A stretch of 64,000 nucleotides of DNA from Brettanomyces bruxellensis (GCF_011074885.1 NC_054683.1:124001-188000), one strand, 5' to 3'; shown: positions 47,389-59,102, counted from the first letter of the stretch. A program made the numbers and translations. The notes: generated by a model not told the origin, from the sequence alone.

Positions 47389-49212
47389 TCATTCTTCTTC
47401 AGAACTCTCCTCTTCATCATCATCGTCAGAAGATGAGAGCGAGTCCTCAGCCTCCTCGAATTGGCGTAATTTCTTCTTGAGGCTTCTTATTTTATCTTCT
47501 TCACTTTGTGCACTCTTTCTTCTTCTTTGCTTTGTGCCTTTTCCCCTCACAATGAAGTCATAAAGCTTCAGCAAAGTGGTGTTGCTCATCTGATCCATGT
47601 CCAACTCAATTTCATCGTCATCTCCCAGATCTGGCACACCCTCCCTAATGATTGCAATCACACTCTTCAGCTGTTTGTCATTAATCGTAGCCATTGCATC
47701 TGATATCTCTTTTTTCATCTCGTACGTCACATGAGTTGGGTAGATAGAGCTTTTGCTGGATCCTCCAGCCCTTCTTCTTCTTCTTCTCTTTAATCTCTTT
47801 GCAGAGTGATGCTTCTTCATCCACTCTTTCTTCAACTGCTCGTATTTCTCCTGCCTCATCTTCTTCAAGTCCTTCTGCAACCTCTCTATGTTTGCTAGGA
47901 GGAACTCGATAGTAGGATCGGTAATCGAATTCATATCCACGTTGAAAGTTTCTTCTTCTTCTTCCTCCTCCTCACCATCTTCTTCATACTCTTCGTGGCT
48001 CTTTCTTCCTCTAGACGATGATCTGCGGCTTGCTGATTCATCTTCCGATCCTGGGGGTGGCTTGTTCACCCACTTCTCGTTAAAAACTGTCTCCAACCGA
48101 TGCCCAAGAATATTCACCGGAGTTCCAGGTGGATTGAACGCATAACAGTCCGAGAGCATTAGCCTCATGTCTTTTTCGAATTCTTCCCCGTTTTCATATT
48201 CCCCGTTCTCCATCTTCTTTGCCATAGTACTCAAATCCATTGGATTCTTCACCACATCAAAATATGATGGACAATCCAGTGCAACCGGATCAACTGGCTC
48301 CAGAAATGGATAAGCAATTGCATCATACTTTCTTGACTTGAAATCCTTGAGGATCTGTTGACAGAATCTCAACTCGGGAGTCATTCTCCTCCTTCTAGGC
48401 CTGAAATCGTACGGTAGATCTCGAGACTTCGGAGGATGAATCTCTCTTTTTGGACGCCCGTTGTATGAAGTTGAGTCTCTACGCAACTTTGGAAAATCGT
48501 ATGTGTAAGCGCCGCGACGCCGACGTGTTGCTTCAGCCGGAGCATCTTTCGGTGGCATGTGAAGCATGTGCTTTTCAAAACTGGCCTGGATATTGCGAGC
48601 CATCTGGGAAATCACAGAATTCTTCCCGTTGAAAGCATAACAATTGTTCACCATCAAATTGAAGTCCTCTGTCAGCTGCTTTGGCGTCTCGTATGCATCC
48701 ACCTGTATTTTCTTTTCCATTGTCGAAAGGTCCATTGGTCTTTTAACGTAATTGTAATAGAATGGAATATTCAGCTTCACTATGTCTACTGGTTTGAGGA
48801 ACGGTCCCGCATCTTTAAGTCTTTTCACGGCCTTTATTGTCATTGCTGCATGCTTCTTTTGATGTGCCGGCATAGGATGTTCTGGAAGGTTGTTCATATC
48901 TGGTTCAACAATTGGTTTAGGTGCAGGCTTTGACAAGTCAACTTTTGGAGCTTCCGCTTTTTCTTTGCTTTCGTTGTCATCTTTACTAGTGGAGTTCTCT
49001 TCTTCATCGGCCTTAGGCTCACCTGATTTTTGCCTTTTCAATGCAGGCTCTTCTGTGGATTCAAGTTTCACACCCTCAAGGTCTATTGAATGTTTCTTGG
49101 AATTATTAAGCTCCCCTTTGGCCTTTTCCAAAACCTGTAGCTTTCCATCCAAAGGCTTCATACCAGTGCCGTTCGCACCAGTTCTCATTGTCTCTTCCAG
49201 TGACATAACCAT
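47389..49212 (-). CDS. BDF1: Bdf1, double-bromodomain BET protein
   Basis: A BET-family chromatin reader of acetylated histone H4 that associates with TFIID and SWR1. The 607-residue protein has bromodomain 1 (about 115-220; PFLKPVDIVKLNIPFYYNYV, PMDLSTMEKKI, NNCYAFNG) and bromodomain 2 (about 280-390; PFLEPVDPVALDCPSYFDVV, PMDLSTMAKKM, SDCYAFNPP). An acidic patch (EEDGEEEEEEEE) and a basic region follow, then an ET domain (about 490-560; VTYEMKKEISDAMATI, IRE). It closes with an acidic Ser tail (SLSSSDDDDEEESSEEE), a likely CK2 target. Asn residues in both YAFN motifs indicate acetyl-lysine binding. The first Met is at 49212; a second (MSLEE) is two codons in. Confidence 0.95.
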   Translation of the reverse strand: MVMSLEETMRTGANGTGMKPLDGKLQVLEKAKGELNNSKKHSIDLEGVKLESTEEPALKRQKSGEPKADEEENSTSKDDNESKEKAEAPKVDLSKPAPKPIVEPDMNNLPEHPMPAHQKKHAAMTIKAVKRLKDAGPFLKPVDIVKLNIPFYYNYVKRPMDLSTMEKKIQVDAYETPKQLTEDFNLMVNNCYAFNGKNSVISQMARNIQASFEKHMLHMPPKDAPAEATRRRRGAYTYDFPKLRRDSTSYNGRPKREIHPPKSRDLPYDFRPRRRRMTPELRFCQQILKDFKSRKYDAIAYPFLEPVDPVALDCPSYFDVVKNPMDLSTMAKKMENGEYENGEEFEKDMRLMLSDCYAFNPPGTPVNILGHRLETVFNEKWVNKPPPGSEDESASRRSSSRGRKSHEEYEEDGEEEEEEEETFNVDMNSITDPTIEFLLANIERLQKDLKKMRQEKYEQLKKEWMKKHHSAKRLKRRRRRRAGGSSKSSIYPTHVTYEMKKEISDAMATINDKQLKSVIAIIREGVPDLGDDDEIELDMDQMSNTTLLKLYDFIVRGKGTKQRRRKSAQSEEDKIRSLKKKLRQFEEAEDSLSSSDDDDEEESSEEE

Positions 49213-50943
49213 TGATGGTAGTTATTTCTTTGAAACAGAGCTAATAGTGTTTTAATTCAGGGGAAAGCAAAGAAGCAACAAGTATTTTTAATTTTCTTTT
49301 TTTTTCTCTTGCGCTCTTTTTTGTTTTGAAAGTAATTATATGCGTATACACTTAAATTGGCTGTAATTATAAGGGTAAAGGAAGCCAAACAATCGATCCT
49401 CTTAAACAAGGTATATGCGTTTCTTGGTTTAGTAACAACGTTGGTGTTAAAATTGTGTACCAAGTCCAAATGAGTGAAGTAAGATCAACCGAGATAAATA
49501 TGTAAACAATCCGATCGGAAAAAAAATTAAGAAAGTATAATAGACTCAAAAAAATATTGAGAAAGAAAGAGAAATAGAGCGGAAAAAAAGTTTTTCGTGA
49601 AAAACGGAGGGTTGGGAAATCGAAACGTTTAAATACTTTCACGATTTCTTGGGGGCAAAGGCAAATAGGGACTCCCTTTTCTTTGTTTTCAGGAGATAGT
49701 CGCGACAAAAAAACTTTCGCATAAAAATTCAGTGCAAAATTTCTTTATTTCCACTGACGCGCTGCTGACAAAAAAATTTTATACCTGGTTAATGGGGGAA
49801 GGATGTGTTCATAAAGACACATAAGTGGCGCAAATTTGAAAAAAGTACGAAAAAAATTTTTCTGCCTGTTTTGCTTTGCAACGTTCATGATTCATTTACC
49901 CCCTCACACGCTATGTTGTTTTAGCCATGTCCTTGTCACTCTATAGTTACACGTTTATGTATACATATTTTTTTCTTATATAAATTACTGCTTTGCTGTA
50001 ATCAATAAAGGCATTCGGGTAATCTAGGATGTAGAACTGAGTATGCTGCATCAGTAATTTGTGTGCCTATTACTGAATTATTTCTAAACAGCTATCACCT
50101 TTGACAATAGGGGATATTTCTAGTTCGCACAAATTCCGCAAAAAAAAATTGATATAATACAATGAAAAGCAATCAAACAACATCGCTGCCAGAACTGTTT
50201 GGGAACATTGTGTTCAAATATTACCTTAAACATAAAAAATAAAAATAAAAGGTGACGCGTGTTTTTATTAAGTCGATGGGCGCGTCGTCAGAAATCCGAT
50301 GTAAATAAATGATAAATTGCGGCGACCAAAGAAGCGTCTGCAGCGGTCGACAAATAACGGGAGCTCGGGATTGAGAAAAAACTGTGGATGTGAGCTAGGT
50401 CAGGTGAGAGAGCGTGCTCTTTTCCAGCTCTAGTACATCTCGCATCGCCTGAATTGTTTTCTGTACGATTAAACTTAAAAAAATAAGTGTAAACTTTGAA
50501 TTTTGGTCAATCCATCTTATGGCATGTCCTTTCACGATTGCTTCCATCTGATATAGCTGTCGCTTGAAAGATGAGATATGACCGAGCACTATACGGATTT
50601 AAGATACCTAACTTCTATTAGTCCGATACACCCAGAGATATCTAGCCTAGAAGTACTTTGTTTTTTTAATCATACCGATAACTGCACGGGATCTGGAGAG
50701 GTGAAAAAAATCCTAACGAAAAAAAAAAATTACGAAGATAATAGAATTGCGACATTCTATTTCTATTATTCTGTTATTCAGTCAATGCGAATCGTGGATG
50801 CTTGCACTCGTATCGTTTCTGAAGAGTATATAAACATAATTATCTCCGCCTCCAATCCAATTGTGTTTTGACTTAATCTTTGACATCTGTGTTGTAACTA
50901 GTTGGATAAGCATCTACTTTTTTTTTCACTGTTGATCAAAGAA
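49213..50943. other. Long divergent intergenic region BDF1 / ATM1
   Basis: 1.7 kb with no accepted gene. It contains several A/T homopolymer tracts, a GC-richer patch at 50274-50360, and a TATA box (TATATAAA, 50827-50834) 110 bp before the ATM1 ATG. A 64-codon minus-strand frame at 50395-50589 is open but has no ATG at its 5' end and no convincing splice partner; a small spliced gene there cannot be excluded. Confidence 0.4.
50827..50834 (+). promoter_or_regulatory. ATM1: TATA box of ATM1
   Basis: TATATAAA, 110 bp upstream of the ATG at 50944, is a consensus TATA element at a usual distance for yeast promoters. Confidence 0.5.
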
Positions 50944-53169
50944 ATGTCGAGTGTCTTCAGAGTGATATCACTCTACCCCCGAATCGGGAGGTTGACTGTT
51001 CAGACAGTGAAAAGTAAGATTCAACAAAGGGCACTCAACACACTTATTGGAGGCACAAGCAAAGCCAGACCTTCCATGATAGACAATGTCAGTAAATTTC
51101 AGGGTGTTTCTCGAAATGTGAGGTCGAATCAGCTAGCCTGGAGTTTTAGATTTGCATCTTCCAAGACACCGAAAAGCAATTCGAAAGCATACCAAAAAAT
51201 TCACTCGAAGCATGCGGATCTTGTGTCAGGTTCAAAGCCGACACAAAAAGATTTTGATGATGATCCTGAGCCGAAAGAGTCGGAGGTACATATTCTGAAA
51301 GAGCTGTTTTCCTATATATGGCCAAAGAATCAAGCGGGAATCAAATCTAGGGTTTTAATTGCTCTTGGATTGCTTGTCACGGGAAAACTTTTAAATATTG
51401 AGGTTCCGTTTTTCTTCAAGAAGATTGTCGATGGAATGAATATAGATTTTAGCACGACTGGTGGTGTGATAACTACATCGGTGTTTGCTTGTATTTTTGC
51501 ATACGGAGGTGCAAGATTTGGTGCTATGCTTTTTGATCAGCTTCGTAATGCAATTTTTGCAAAGGTCGCCCAGGGGGCAATCATGAAAGTTGCCCACAAC
51601 ACCTTTCGTCACCTTCTCGACTTGGATTTGAACTTCCATCTCACAAGGCAAACTGGTGGTTTAACGAGAGCAATTGATAGAGGTACGAAAGGTATTTCGT
51701 ACGTTCTTTCGGCCATGGTGTTCAGGATTCTTCCAATTACATTTGAGATTACTGTTGTTTCAGGTGTTCTCACGTATAATTATGGTGCATCATTCGCTGC
51801 AGTCACTTTAATGACTGTTCTTACATATGCCTTCTTCACTATTAAGACAACAGCTTGGAGAACTGGTTTCAGAAAGCAGGCCAATAAGGCGGACCAGAAA
51901 GCTGCCAGCGTTGCCTTAGATTCCCTTATAAACTATGAGTCTGTCAAGTTTTTCAACAACGAGGAATTTCAAATTAAACGGTACGATTCGTCACTTTCTA
52001 AATACAGAGACGCAAGCATCAAGGTTGCCACATCATTAGCATACTTAAATTCAGGTCAAAACTTAATATTTACCACCGCGTTGACAATGATGATGTTTAT
52101 GGGTTGTCAGGGTGTTGCGTCTGGTGTTTTGACCGTTGGTGACCTTGTTCTTATTAACCAGCTTGTTTTCCAACTTTCTGTTCCATTAAACTTCCTTGGT
52201 TCTGTTTACAGGGATATGAAACAGTCTCTCATCGACATGGAGGCCCTTTTCAGGCTTCAGAAATACCAGGTCAAAGTTAAATCAAAGCCAAATGCTCCGC
52301 CATTGGCCTTGAAAAAGGTTGGTGGTGGTGAGATAACGTTTGATCATGTGACATTTGGTTATCATCCTGATAGGCCAATCTTGAAAGATTGCTCGTTTAC
52401 CATTCCTGCCGGAAAGAAAGTTGCAATTGTGGGACCATCTGGATCTGGAAAATCCACTATATTGCGTTTAGTCTTTAGATTTTACGACGTTAATTCTGGA
52501 CGTATTCTCATAGATGGCCAAGATATACGAGACGTTGATGTGGATAGTCTAAGGAGAGCAATTGGTGTTGTTCCTCAGGAAACTCCTCTTTTCAATGAAA
52601 CCATGATGGAAAATTTGCGTTACGGTAACTTGAATGCCTCAGATGATCAAGTGAACGAGGTGTTATATCGTGTCAAACTCGATGAATTGGTGAAAGATCT
52701 TCCAAACGGTGTTAACACTATTGTCGGGGAGAGAGGTCTTATGATTTCAGGAGGTGAAAAGCAGAGACTTGCGATGGGACGTTTGTTGTTGAAAGATGCA
52801 CCAATCACCTTCTTCGATGAGGCTACGTCTGCCCTAGATACACACACTGAGCAGGAGTTGCTTGGAACAATTCATGAACTATTCAGAGAAGGAGGAAAGA
52901 CAAATGTCAGTATTGCTCACAGGTTGAGGACAATCGCTGATGCAGACAAGATCATCGTCTTAAAAGATGGTAATGTATTAGAGGAGGGTACGCATTATGA
53001 GTTGCTCCAAAATGAGCATTCTTTATACAAAGAGCTTTGGGATATTCAGGAGAATCTAGACATTGATGCTCAGCTTAAGGAAATGGATGAAGAAACTACG
53101 GATAAGGATGAAGAGGAAGAAAAAAAGAAAGAGCAAGAACTCGAGCAGAGCAAGAAGAATAACAAATAA
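50944..53169 (+). CDS. ATM1: Atm1, mitochondrial inner-membrane ABC exporter
   Basis: A half-size ABC transporter (741 residues) that exports a glutathione-linked sulfur or Fe-S precursor from the matrix for cytosolic iron-sulfur protein assembly. The basic Ser/Arg-rich presequence ([17 protein letters not shown]) fits mitochondrial import. The membrane domain (about 115-420) starts after [11 protein letters not shown]. The nucleotide-binding domain has Walker [10 protein letters not shown] (497-505), signature [12 protein letters not shown], Walker [13 protein letters not shown] (Asp/Glu near 625-626) and switch His in SIAHRL. The C-terminus is a charged Glu/Lys tail. The ATG at 50944 is preferred; the frame is open 42 nt upstream but only with TTG. 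Length is close to yeast Atm1 (690). Confidence 0.96.
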   Translation: MSSVFRVISLYPRIGRLTVQTVKSKIQQRALNTLIGGTSKARPSMIDNVSKFQGVSRNVRSNQLAWSFRFASSKTPKSNSKAYQKIHSKHADLVSGSKPTQKDFDDDPEPKESEVHILKELFSYIWPKNQAGIKSRVLIALGLLVTGKLLNIEVPFFFKKIVDGMNIDFSTTGGVITTSVFACIFAYGGARFGAMLFDQLRNAIFAKVAQGAIMKVAHNTFRHLLDLDLNFHLTRQTGGLTRAIDRGTKGISYVLSAMVFRILPITFEITVVSGVLTYNYGASFAAVTLMTVLTYAFFTIKTTAWRTGFRKQANKADQKAASVALDSLINYESVKFFNNEEFQIKRYDSSLSKYRDASIKVATSLAYLNSGQNLIFTTALTMMMFMGCQGVASGVLTVGDLVLINQLVFQLSVPLNFLGSVYRDMKQSLIDMEALFRLQKYQVKVKSKPNAPPLALKKVGGGEITFDHVTFGYHPDRPILKDCSFTIPAGKKVAIVGPSGSGKSTILRLVFRFYDVNSGRILIDGQDIRDVDVDSLRRAIGVVPQETPLFNETMMENLRYGNLNASDDQVNEVLYRVKLDELVKDLPNGVNTIVGERGLMISGGEKQRLAMGRLLLKDAPITFFDEATSALDTHTEQELLGTIHELFREGGKTNVSIAHRLRTIADADKIIVLKDGNVLEEGTHYELLQNEHSLYKELWDIQENLDIDAQLKEMDEETTDKDEEEEKKKEQELEQSKKNNK

Positions 53170-53372
53170 GTGATGGATACAGTAGTATATTTCTATCTAC
53201 AGATTTATTTAGTTCATATATCAATTAAACGGTCGTCACGATGTATTTTCTCAAGTTTGCAAAAAGTAAAAATATTTAAAAAGGCCCAAAACGAGAGCTA
53301 GGCCAAATTCTGATTATATCAAGTAGTAAAAAGAAAGAATAAAAATAGAAAAAGATTGAGGGAGGTATCATA

Positions 53373-55357
53373 TCATAGCAAAAGCATGATGGCGGCCAAC
53401 AATGACATCAATGATGCAGAAGTGCGAAGCTCGTTGGCTGCACCCTTTGATTTCGTTCTTGGGGCTTTTGATGGTGCTGCAGATGAAGTAGATCTGATCG
53501 TCGAAGTGGTTCTTAGAGTAACCTTTGACAATGTGGTCTCATCAGATGTTGCAATTGAGGTTGTGGATGATTTCTGAACTGAAGATGATATTGGCGCTTC
53601 CGAAGTTGATGCAACAGTTTCCTTCGCAGACGAAGAAGCCTCACTGATAGCAGCCTCCGAAGTTGATGCAACAGTTTCCTTTGCTGAGGATGAGGCCTCA
53701 GTAGTAGCAGCCTCCGAAGTTGTAGCAGCAGATTCCTCAGCGGAGGATGTTGCTTCAGTGGTAGCGACAGATGATCTTGCTGCAGCAGATGATGTTGATT
53801 CAGTGGTAGAGACAGATGATTTTGCTGCAGAAGATGATGTAACTTTAGTAGTTAACTCCTCGCTGCTACTCTCAGACAATGTAGACAATGCTGTTGTGAC
53901 GTAGGTTGAACTTTCATTGCAGAATGTCGAAGTAAGAGTCAAAATACTGTTTGACTCATTAGACTTCGACTCACTGACGGCAGATGAAGTCTTGGTGCAC
54001 CTTGGACAGACAGTCTCAATCACAGTAGTGCCATCGACAATCTTGGTCGTTAAGTAACTGCTGTATGCTGTTGAAGTGGTCTCGGCACAAGAAGTGTTTG
54101 CAAACACTGTAGTTGCAGTCAAAGTAACGGTTGAAGAAACAGCGGAGCTGTTCTGGAACGAAGAAGTAGCAGCAATTGAACTGTTGACAAACAATGATGA
54201 GCTAACACTAGTGCTGTTTGAAGCAGATGTGATAGGGTACGTTGTTGTGCTATTCGTAGTAGTGTAAATTGGAGTAACAGATTGGGAGGAGGCAGAGAGG
54301 CTTGTACTTGAATTAGCAACCAAACTGACTCGGTTAACACACTGGTTGTGTTTGCAGGAACCGAGTATCCGCTAGCAGAACTACTACTGGTCGTTGTAGA
54401 ATCCGAAGTAGCAGAAGTAGTAGATGTGCTACTGGTGCTGGATGTGGTTGTTGGAGTAGTACTAGTTGTACTTGAAGCGCTGGTTGTGCTTTCAGTGCTG
54501 GTTGTGCTTGATGTACTTGTAGTGCTTGAAGTACTCAAGGCAATTGTACTGCTTTCAATTATTGAGCTGCTTGTGGTACTTGTTGTACTGGTTGTTGTTG
54601 GTGTTGTCGACGTTGTAGAAGATGTCGTTGATGTGGTACTTGTACTAGAAGTTGTTGGAGTAGTGGAGCTCGTGCTTGTGGTACTTGTAGTACTTGTACT
54701 GGAAGTCGTTGGAGTAGTGGAACTCGTGCTTGTGGTACTTGTGGTACTTGTACTGGAAGTCGTTGGAGTAGTGGAACTCGTGCTTGTGGTACTTGTGGTA
54801 CTTGTACTGGAAGTCGTTGGAGTAGTGGAACTCGTGCTTGTGGTACTTGTGGTACTTGTACTGGAAGTCGTTGGAGTAGTGGAACTCGTGCTTGTGGTAC
54901 TTGTGGTACTTGTACTGGAAGTCGTTGGAGTAGTGGAACTCGTGCTTGTGGTACTTGTGGTACTTGTACTGGAAGTCGTTGGAGTGGTAGAACTCGTGCT
55001 TGTGGTACTTAGAGTACTAGTGGTACTTGGTGTGCTTGTAGTTGGTGTTGTACTTGTAGTACTTGTGGTACTTGTTGTGGTAGCTGTCTCAGTAATTGCA
55101 TAGGTCTTAAGATATGTCGTTGTGTAAGTGTCGCATGCAGTCCACCATAACACATCACTACATGTACTCGTAGTGAGTACAGAAGTTGAGACAGAGATAG
55201 TGGTTGGATCAGGAATAGTAACCGTGTAAGTCTCGGTGTCACAGGCTGTCCACCATAAAACATCAGAACATGTAGTAGAGTATGATGTAGAAAGTGCAGC
55301 CTGTGCAGATCCCGCTAAGGCGAGGGTAGCCAAACTCAAAATGCTTCCGGACTTCAT
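53373..55357 (-). CDS. Ser/Thr-rich GPI-type cell-wall protein with tandem repeats, frameshifted
   Basis: Signal peptide MKSGSILSLATLALAGSAQA from the ATG at 55357; the frame continues 18 nt upstream only to TTG. Two cysteine/tryptophan modules follow, each with CSDVLWWTACDT (about residues 30-90), then a long Thr/Ser region containing 54-bp tandem repeats. The first frame loses wall-protein composition after about 54345, while the -1 neighbouring frame takes over (VANSSTSLSASS), so a 1-nt change lies near 54328-54345, at a TTT run on the coding strand. The second part has Cys pairs (ETVCPRC), 17-residue Ser/Ala/Glu repeats (SSSAKETVASTSEA) and a C-terminal hydrophobic tail LMSLLAAIMLLL after small residues, as in GPI signals. 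It is probably an adhesin- or flocculin-like mannoprotein; no adhesin domain is recognised. Whether the shift is an error or a true break is undecided. Confidence 0.75.
54657..55034 (-). repeat. 54-bp tandem repeat array in wall-protein gene
   Basis: Units begin at 54657, 54711, 54765, 54819, 54873, 54927 and 54981, all 54 bp apart. The first six are nearly identical and the last degenerates. Each encodes 18 residues (STSSTTPTTSSTSTTSTT). Such in-frame minisatellites in wall proteins change copy number between strains. Confidence 0.95.
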
Positions 55358-57700
55358 ATTAATTTGATCGACCAATCGTCTGATTCAGTACACTCCAAAT
55401 TAGAAATGCGAAGTCTAATTGTCTGTGTATTAAAAAGTTTTAATCGGTTTTACAAATGTGAAAGATAGAGGGAAATCATTCACCTTTTATTCCATTACGT
55501 TAAAAACGCTTTTTAGAGCGTCATGGAACTAGAGTTGCACTATTAAATGTTTCTTTGTCGTTCCCGTACAGAAAGGCAGGCTTACTATTATGTTTTCTTT
55601 CAAGCAATCGAAATAGTGGCTTATGCATGCACAATACCCTTTCTCGAATCCAAATACGGTGCTGCAAAAGGTCAATCTTGTAAACAATCAACTATAACAA
55701 AAAACTGGAAAATTAATAAATTGTCCCCGCAGAAAAAAAATATATATATATATCTTGATCCAAACAAAGTTTCCTAATTAGTGCTATTTCGGCCTCAGAG
55801 CTGTTTGTTCTACTACATTATAATTGAAAAGTGACCCTTGTAGATCGACACTTTCCGAAATATTCTGCTGTATATCGTATTTTCATCTGTAGGCATCTCG
55901 TTAGGGAAAAACCGAAGGTAAATACGGGAGATATTTTTCATCATTTCCCGAATCTGTTGTATGCAATATAGGGCGGATCATCGCTTAAATCGTTGCGCGT
56001 TTAAGCATCGCCTCATTTCCAGCCCTCCATTTTGGATTTTCGTATAGTTGGCGCAATTACTCATTTTCTTTGTTCAATGAATTTTTGATTTCCTTCTTCG
56101 GCCTTTTTGATGAACATTGAATGTTGATATGGACAATCGCCCATTTCTTTTGGGCACGTTCACGTTCTTAATACAGTGTTTTTTTTTCACCACTCGACTA
56201 TGGCGGAAACATTTTTTTCAACAGCTCGTAAAATAAATTTTATGCCTCGTTTCTCCTCTTTTTCTGTCGTTCCTTTCTTTTTTCGCTTCTTCTCTCCTCG
56301 TTCTTTCGAGTTCTTTCGGGGTTCATATGAAAAAGTATCTTCTATGGCTTGAATAAACCGTTGGAGAATTTACACAGTAATTTCAGCTTTTGTGTAAATA
56401 TTCTTCTTTCCTGTTTCTTTCGGTGATCATATTGCTGATGACGAAGATCATGAACAGTCCGCATTTCCACTTAGTGCATATTTTGTTGTTCCCTTTTTCT
56501 TTGTGGCAATTGATGTTCCTCGATTCAGATTTCTTTGCATAAAGCATCAGGGCAGCCTTGAAGATGTAGAGTGTATTACGCATTGAACAATTCAGAAGTT
56601 TTGGAGGTAACTGGTACAAAAACAGTTGACCAGTAATTTTTATTGTTCTCTTTTCATTCGTGCTGGTTGTTTAAATTTGTTGATTGTTCAAAATGGAGGC
56701 CTACATAAATTTGATTATACCATTATGTACTTTCTGGAAATGTTTTTTGGGCAATTCAGTCTTATCGGTAAAACCCCAAATTTTAAACAATGTAATTTTT
56801 AGGCAGGCGCGATCCGTAGTTCCTTTTTTTATTATGAGCTAATTATTCGATACCAGGCACAAAATGGCGCGCAAACCTTATTTTTTTTTTATCTTCCTGT
56901 TTGTTTAACTGCACGTTTTGTCATCTCAATGTGTTGTTTATATTTACTCTATTTTGCATTTCCTTCACGTACAATTAAGGGTTGCTTCGCCCTCAATTGA
57001 TTTGCACATTGTTCAATTATTTGGTTTCCGTCTTGCATATTGTTTGCTTGTTTTTAAAGCGTGTACGCCCTTTGCTCAACATTTGCACGTTCTGATATTG
57101 CATTGCCTCCCTACTTGTCCGGTGATATATGATTGGAATTGTGTGTTTATGATTAACAACGTTGTGTTCCTCGAACTTCGATTGGTGCCCTTTTTTGTTG
57201 TTGTTTTGTTTCTATTTCTATTGTTTATTCCGGTGATAACTGTATGAGATGCTATATAACACTCCATTTTTTCACGTTGCTGCTTGATTATCGACAGAAA
57301 CAAAGGTAAATAAGAAAAAATATAAAAACCTTTGATCACCAATTGCTATTGGATAGGATAACCTTATAACAATAAATAAAAGAATATTGCAACTAGGCAA
57401 CCCTTACACTATTTTTGGGAGTAGTAAATAAAAAAATTGTTGATAGCAAATAATACCTTGCATTCAGGATTATCCGAGAGACAACTTAAAGTTCAACAAC
57501 TACTCGAAAAATAACCACCCATCAAAATAGACAAGATCTTACATTTTATGAGTAGCACAGAGCAATGTTCGGCTCAGCGATAGAAGAGAAAGAAAACTAG
57601 AAATCAAAAAGTATATGTGTTCAATATTTGTATCCAATATTTCTGCTTGTGTAGTGATGGATATTACGTGAGCACCAATTAAATAATAGGGCATTCTATA
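55358..57700. other. Very long upstream region of the wall-protein gene
   Basis: More than 2.3 kb of gene-free DNA, T/C-rich on the plus strand between about 56050 and 57250, followed by LTR remnants. Yeast adhesin genes such as FLO11 also have unusually long regulatory regions. The frames at 56383-56619 and 56918-57247 have Phe/Leu/Val-rich composition and no family match. Confidence 0.45.
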
Positions 57701-57714
57701 CATCATTATCTGAT

Positions 57715-58200
57715 ATAGGTTCAGCTGGCATTTGATTTGAATATTTAAAACAAGTCCGTGTTCAGATATTTATGAGAAACAATACGAGGAGGTTTTATAA
57801 AATGAAGTTGATCTCTAACTTAAAACATAAGTTGAGGATGACATATTTTACCCTTTTAGGAGAAGACCTCTCATGCGTATGCATTAATTTTTGCTTTATT
57901 TGTTATGTGTGTCCTTTGAAAGACCATAGTTGTTTTTCACACTTTGCAATATACATTCAATAAAAGAATTTATAATCTTACAGCGGAACCTTGAAGTAAC
58001 CTTGGTGTCTTCCTAATTAACAAACATAATCACATACATCTTTTTGGATGGAGTGGGAAGGGTTGAGGTTTCTATGCAACATTTTTTTTAATGTTCAAAC
58101 ACGTTATTACTACGCTCGTGCGCACGCCCGATAATGTTAGTGAACAGAGGTAAGGGGGGGAACAGTGTCATATTGCGCATGAGATTTATAAAATCTGAGT
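57715..58200 (+). mobile_element. LTR remnant, copy B (diverged)
   Basis: It aligns in order with copy A: GGTTCAGCTGGCATTTGATTT (57719-57739) against GGTTCAACTGGTATTTGATTT (27564-27584), then TTTGCAATATACATTC, a CTTGAAGTAACC block, CTCGTGCGCACGCCCGATAATGTTAGT and AACAGAGGTAAG. Many indels show that this is the oldest copy. The same orientation as tRNA-Val applies. Confidence 0.55.
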
Positions 58201-58374
58201 GAAAGGCAACGTAAAATAATAAAAAAGAGTGAAGTAATTATATATAAAAAGGAAAAAAATGCTTAATCCTCAAAGTTAACAAGCATGTTGAATTTCTGAG
58301 TACATTAATAAATTCCATCAAAAATGATTTCAGGCTAACTTTAATCTAGTCATCATTCCCTTGAAGATGGATCA

Positions 58375-58785
58375 AAGTCGGAGTGCATAAGTGTTGTGTG
58401 GCATATGTATCTGCTTAATTGCTTACATAAGTATATGAATTAGCACTACCGAGCGCACAGATATTCATAGTTATGACCGAGATTGGCCATATAGTTTGGA
58501 TATAGAAAAGACTTCATTATTTAATGACCCTACAACGAAGCAGAGTCCTTAAGAGCACGGTGGTTTTCCAGAAAGAACCCAAATGTTACTCCAGGTTTCA
58601 GCTGAAGTTCACATCAAGATGGATTTCTTTAATCAATATGTATTGCAAGTTACACACAAAAGCCGTCGTCTCTTTTAAGAGGGACATACTGAATGAAGAA
58701 AAAAGAAGTACATACTTATAAGAGCTATTTTTTTGTAGAAGTGGAATAGGTCATTCTCAATCGAAAGTACATTAAAGAGAAAGAA
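58375..58785 (-). mobile_element. LTR remnant, copy C (inverted)
   Basis: The reverse complement follows copy A closely: GAGAATGACCTATTCCACTTCT (58740-58761 on the minus strand), GACGACGGCTTTTGTGTGTAAC, TTGCAATACATATTGATT, then GGCCAATCTCGGTCATAACTATG and GCGCTCGGTAGTGCTA. It faces copy D head to head, so the insertion here was independent of the tRNA-oriented ones. Confidence 0.6.
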
Positions 58786-59016
58786 GTATTTTCTCTATCC
58801 GAACTATACGGCCAATCCCGTTCATAACCTTGGGCATCTGCGCGCTCGGCAGTGCTACGCAACAGAGATATGTGAGCAATTAAGCAGATACAAATGTCAC
58901 ACCGGATTTATATACTCTGACAGGTTTGATTCAACACTTCAAAACAAACACACAAATCACTTTATACATATGTAATCTAACATAATTTAGGTTCAAACCA
59001 AAGCAGACCCCTTACA
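58785..59016 (+). mobile_element. LTR remnant, copy D, ending before tRNA-Val
   Basis: 58790-58922 nearly matches copy A at 27945-28122 but carries only one 51-bp unit. It shares TATCCGAACTATA, GGCCAATCCCGTTCATAACC, TTGGGCATCTGCGCGCTCGG and the ACAGAGATATGTGAGCAATT unit. The downstream part has only weak similarity, ending with CCCCTTACA (59008-59016) against CCCGTTACA in copy A. It lacks the 5' part. Confidence 0.55.
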
Positions 59017-59028
59017 AAAATATCAATT

Positions 59029-59102
59029 GGTCGGATGGTCTAGTTGGTTATGGCATCTGCTTAACACGCAGAACGTCCCCAGTTCGATCCTGGGTTCGAT
59101 CA
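59029..59102 (+). tRNA. tRNA-Val(AAC)
   Basis: A 74-nt intronless cloverleaf. The acceptor GGTCGGA (59029-59035) pairs with TTCGATC (59095-59101) with two G-U pairs, followed by discriminator A. The D arm reads TGGTCTAGTTGG, the anticodon stem CTGC/GCAG encloses TTAACAC, giving anticodon AAC, and the T arm is CCCCAGTTCGATCCTGGG. A TTTATTTTTTT tract follows at 59109-59119 as Pol III terminator. It lies 12 bp after the apparent 3' end of LTR copy D. Confidence 0.96.

Noticed and set aside
50395..50589. 64-codon minus-strand frame (MEAIVKGHAIRWID from an internal Met)
   Set aside because: No ATG at its 5' end and no good donor plus TACTAAC pair upstream. It remains a weak candidate for a small spliced gene, not supported enough to list.
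54348..55103. 251-codon plus-strand open frame rich in Val and Leu
   Set aside because: It is the antisense of the Ser/Thr repeat array. The repeats keep every frame open and the composition (VLVVLEVVG) is a direct consequence.
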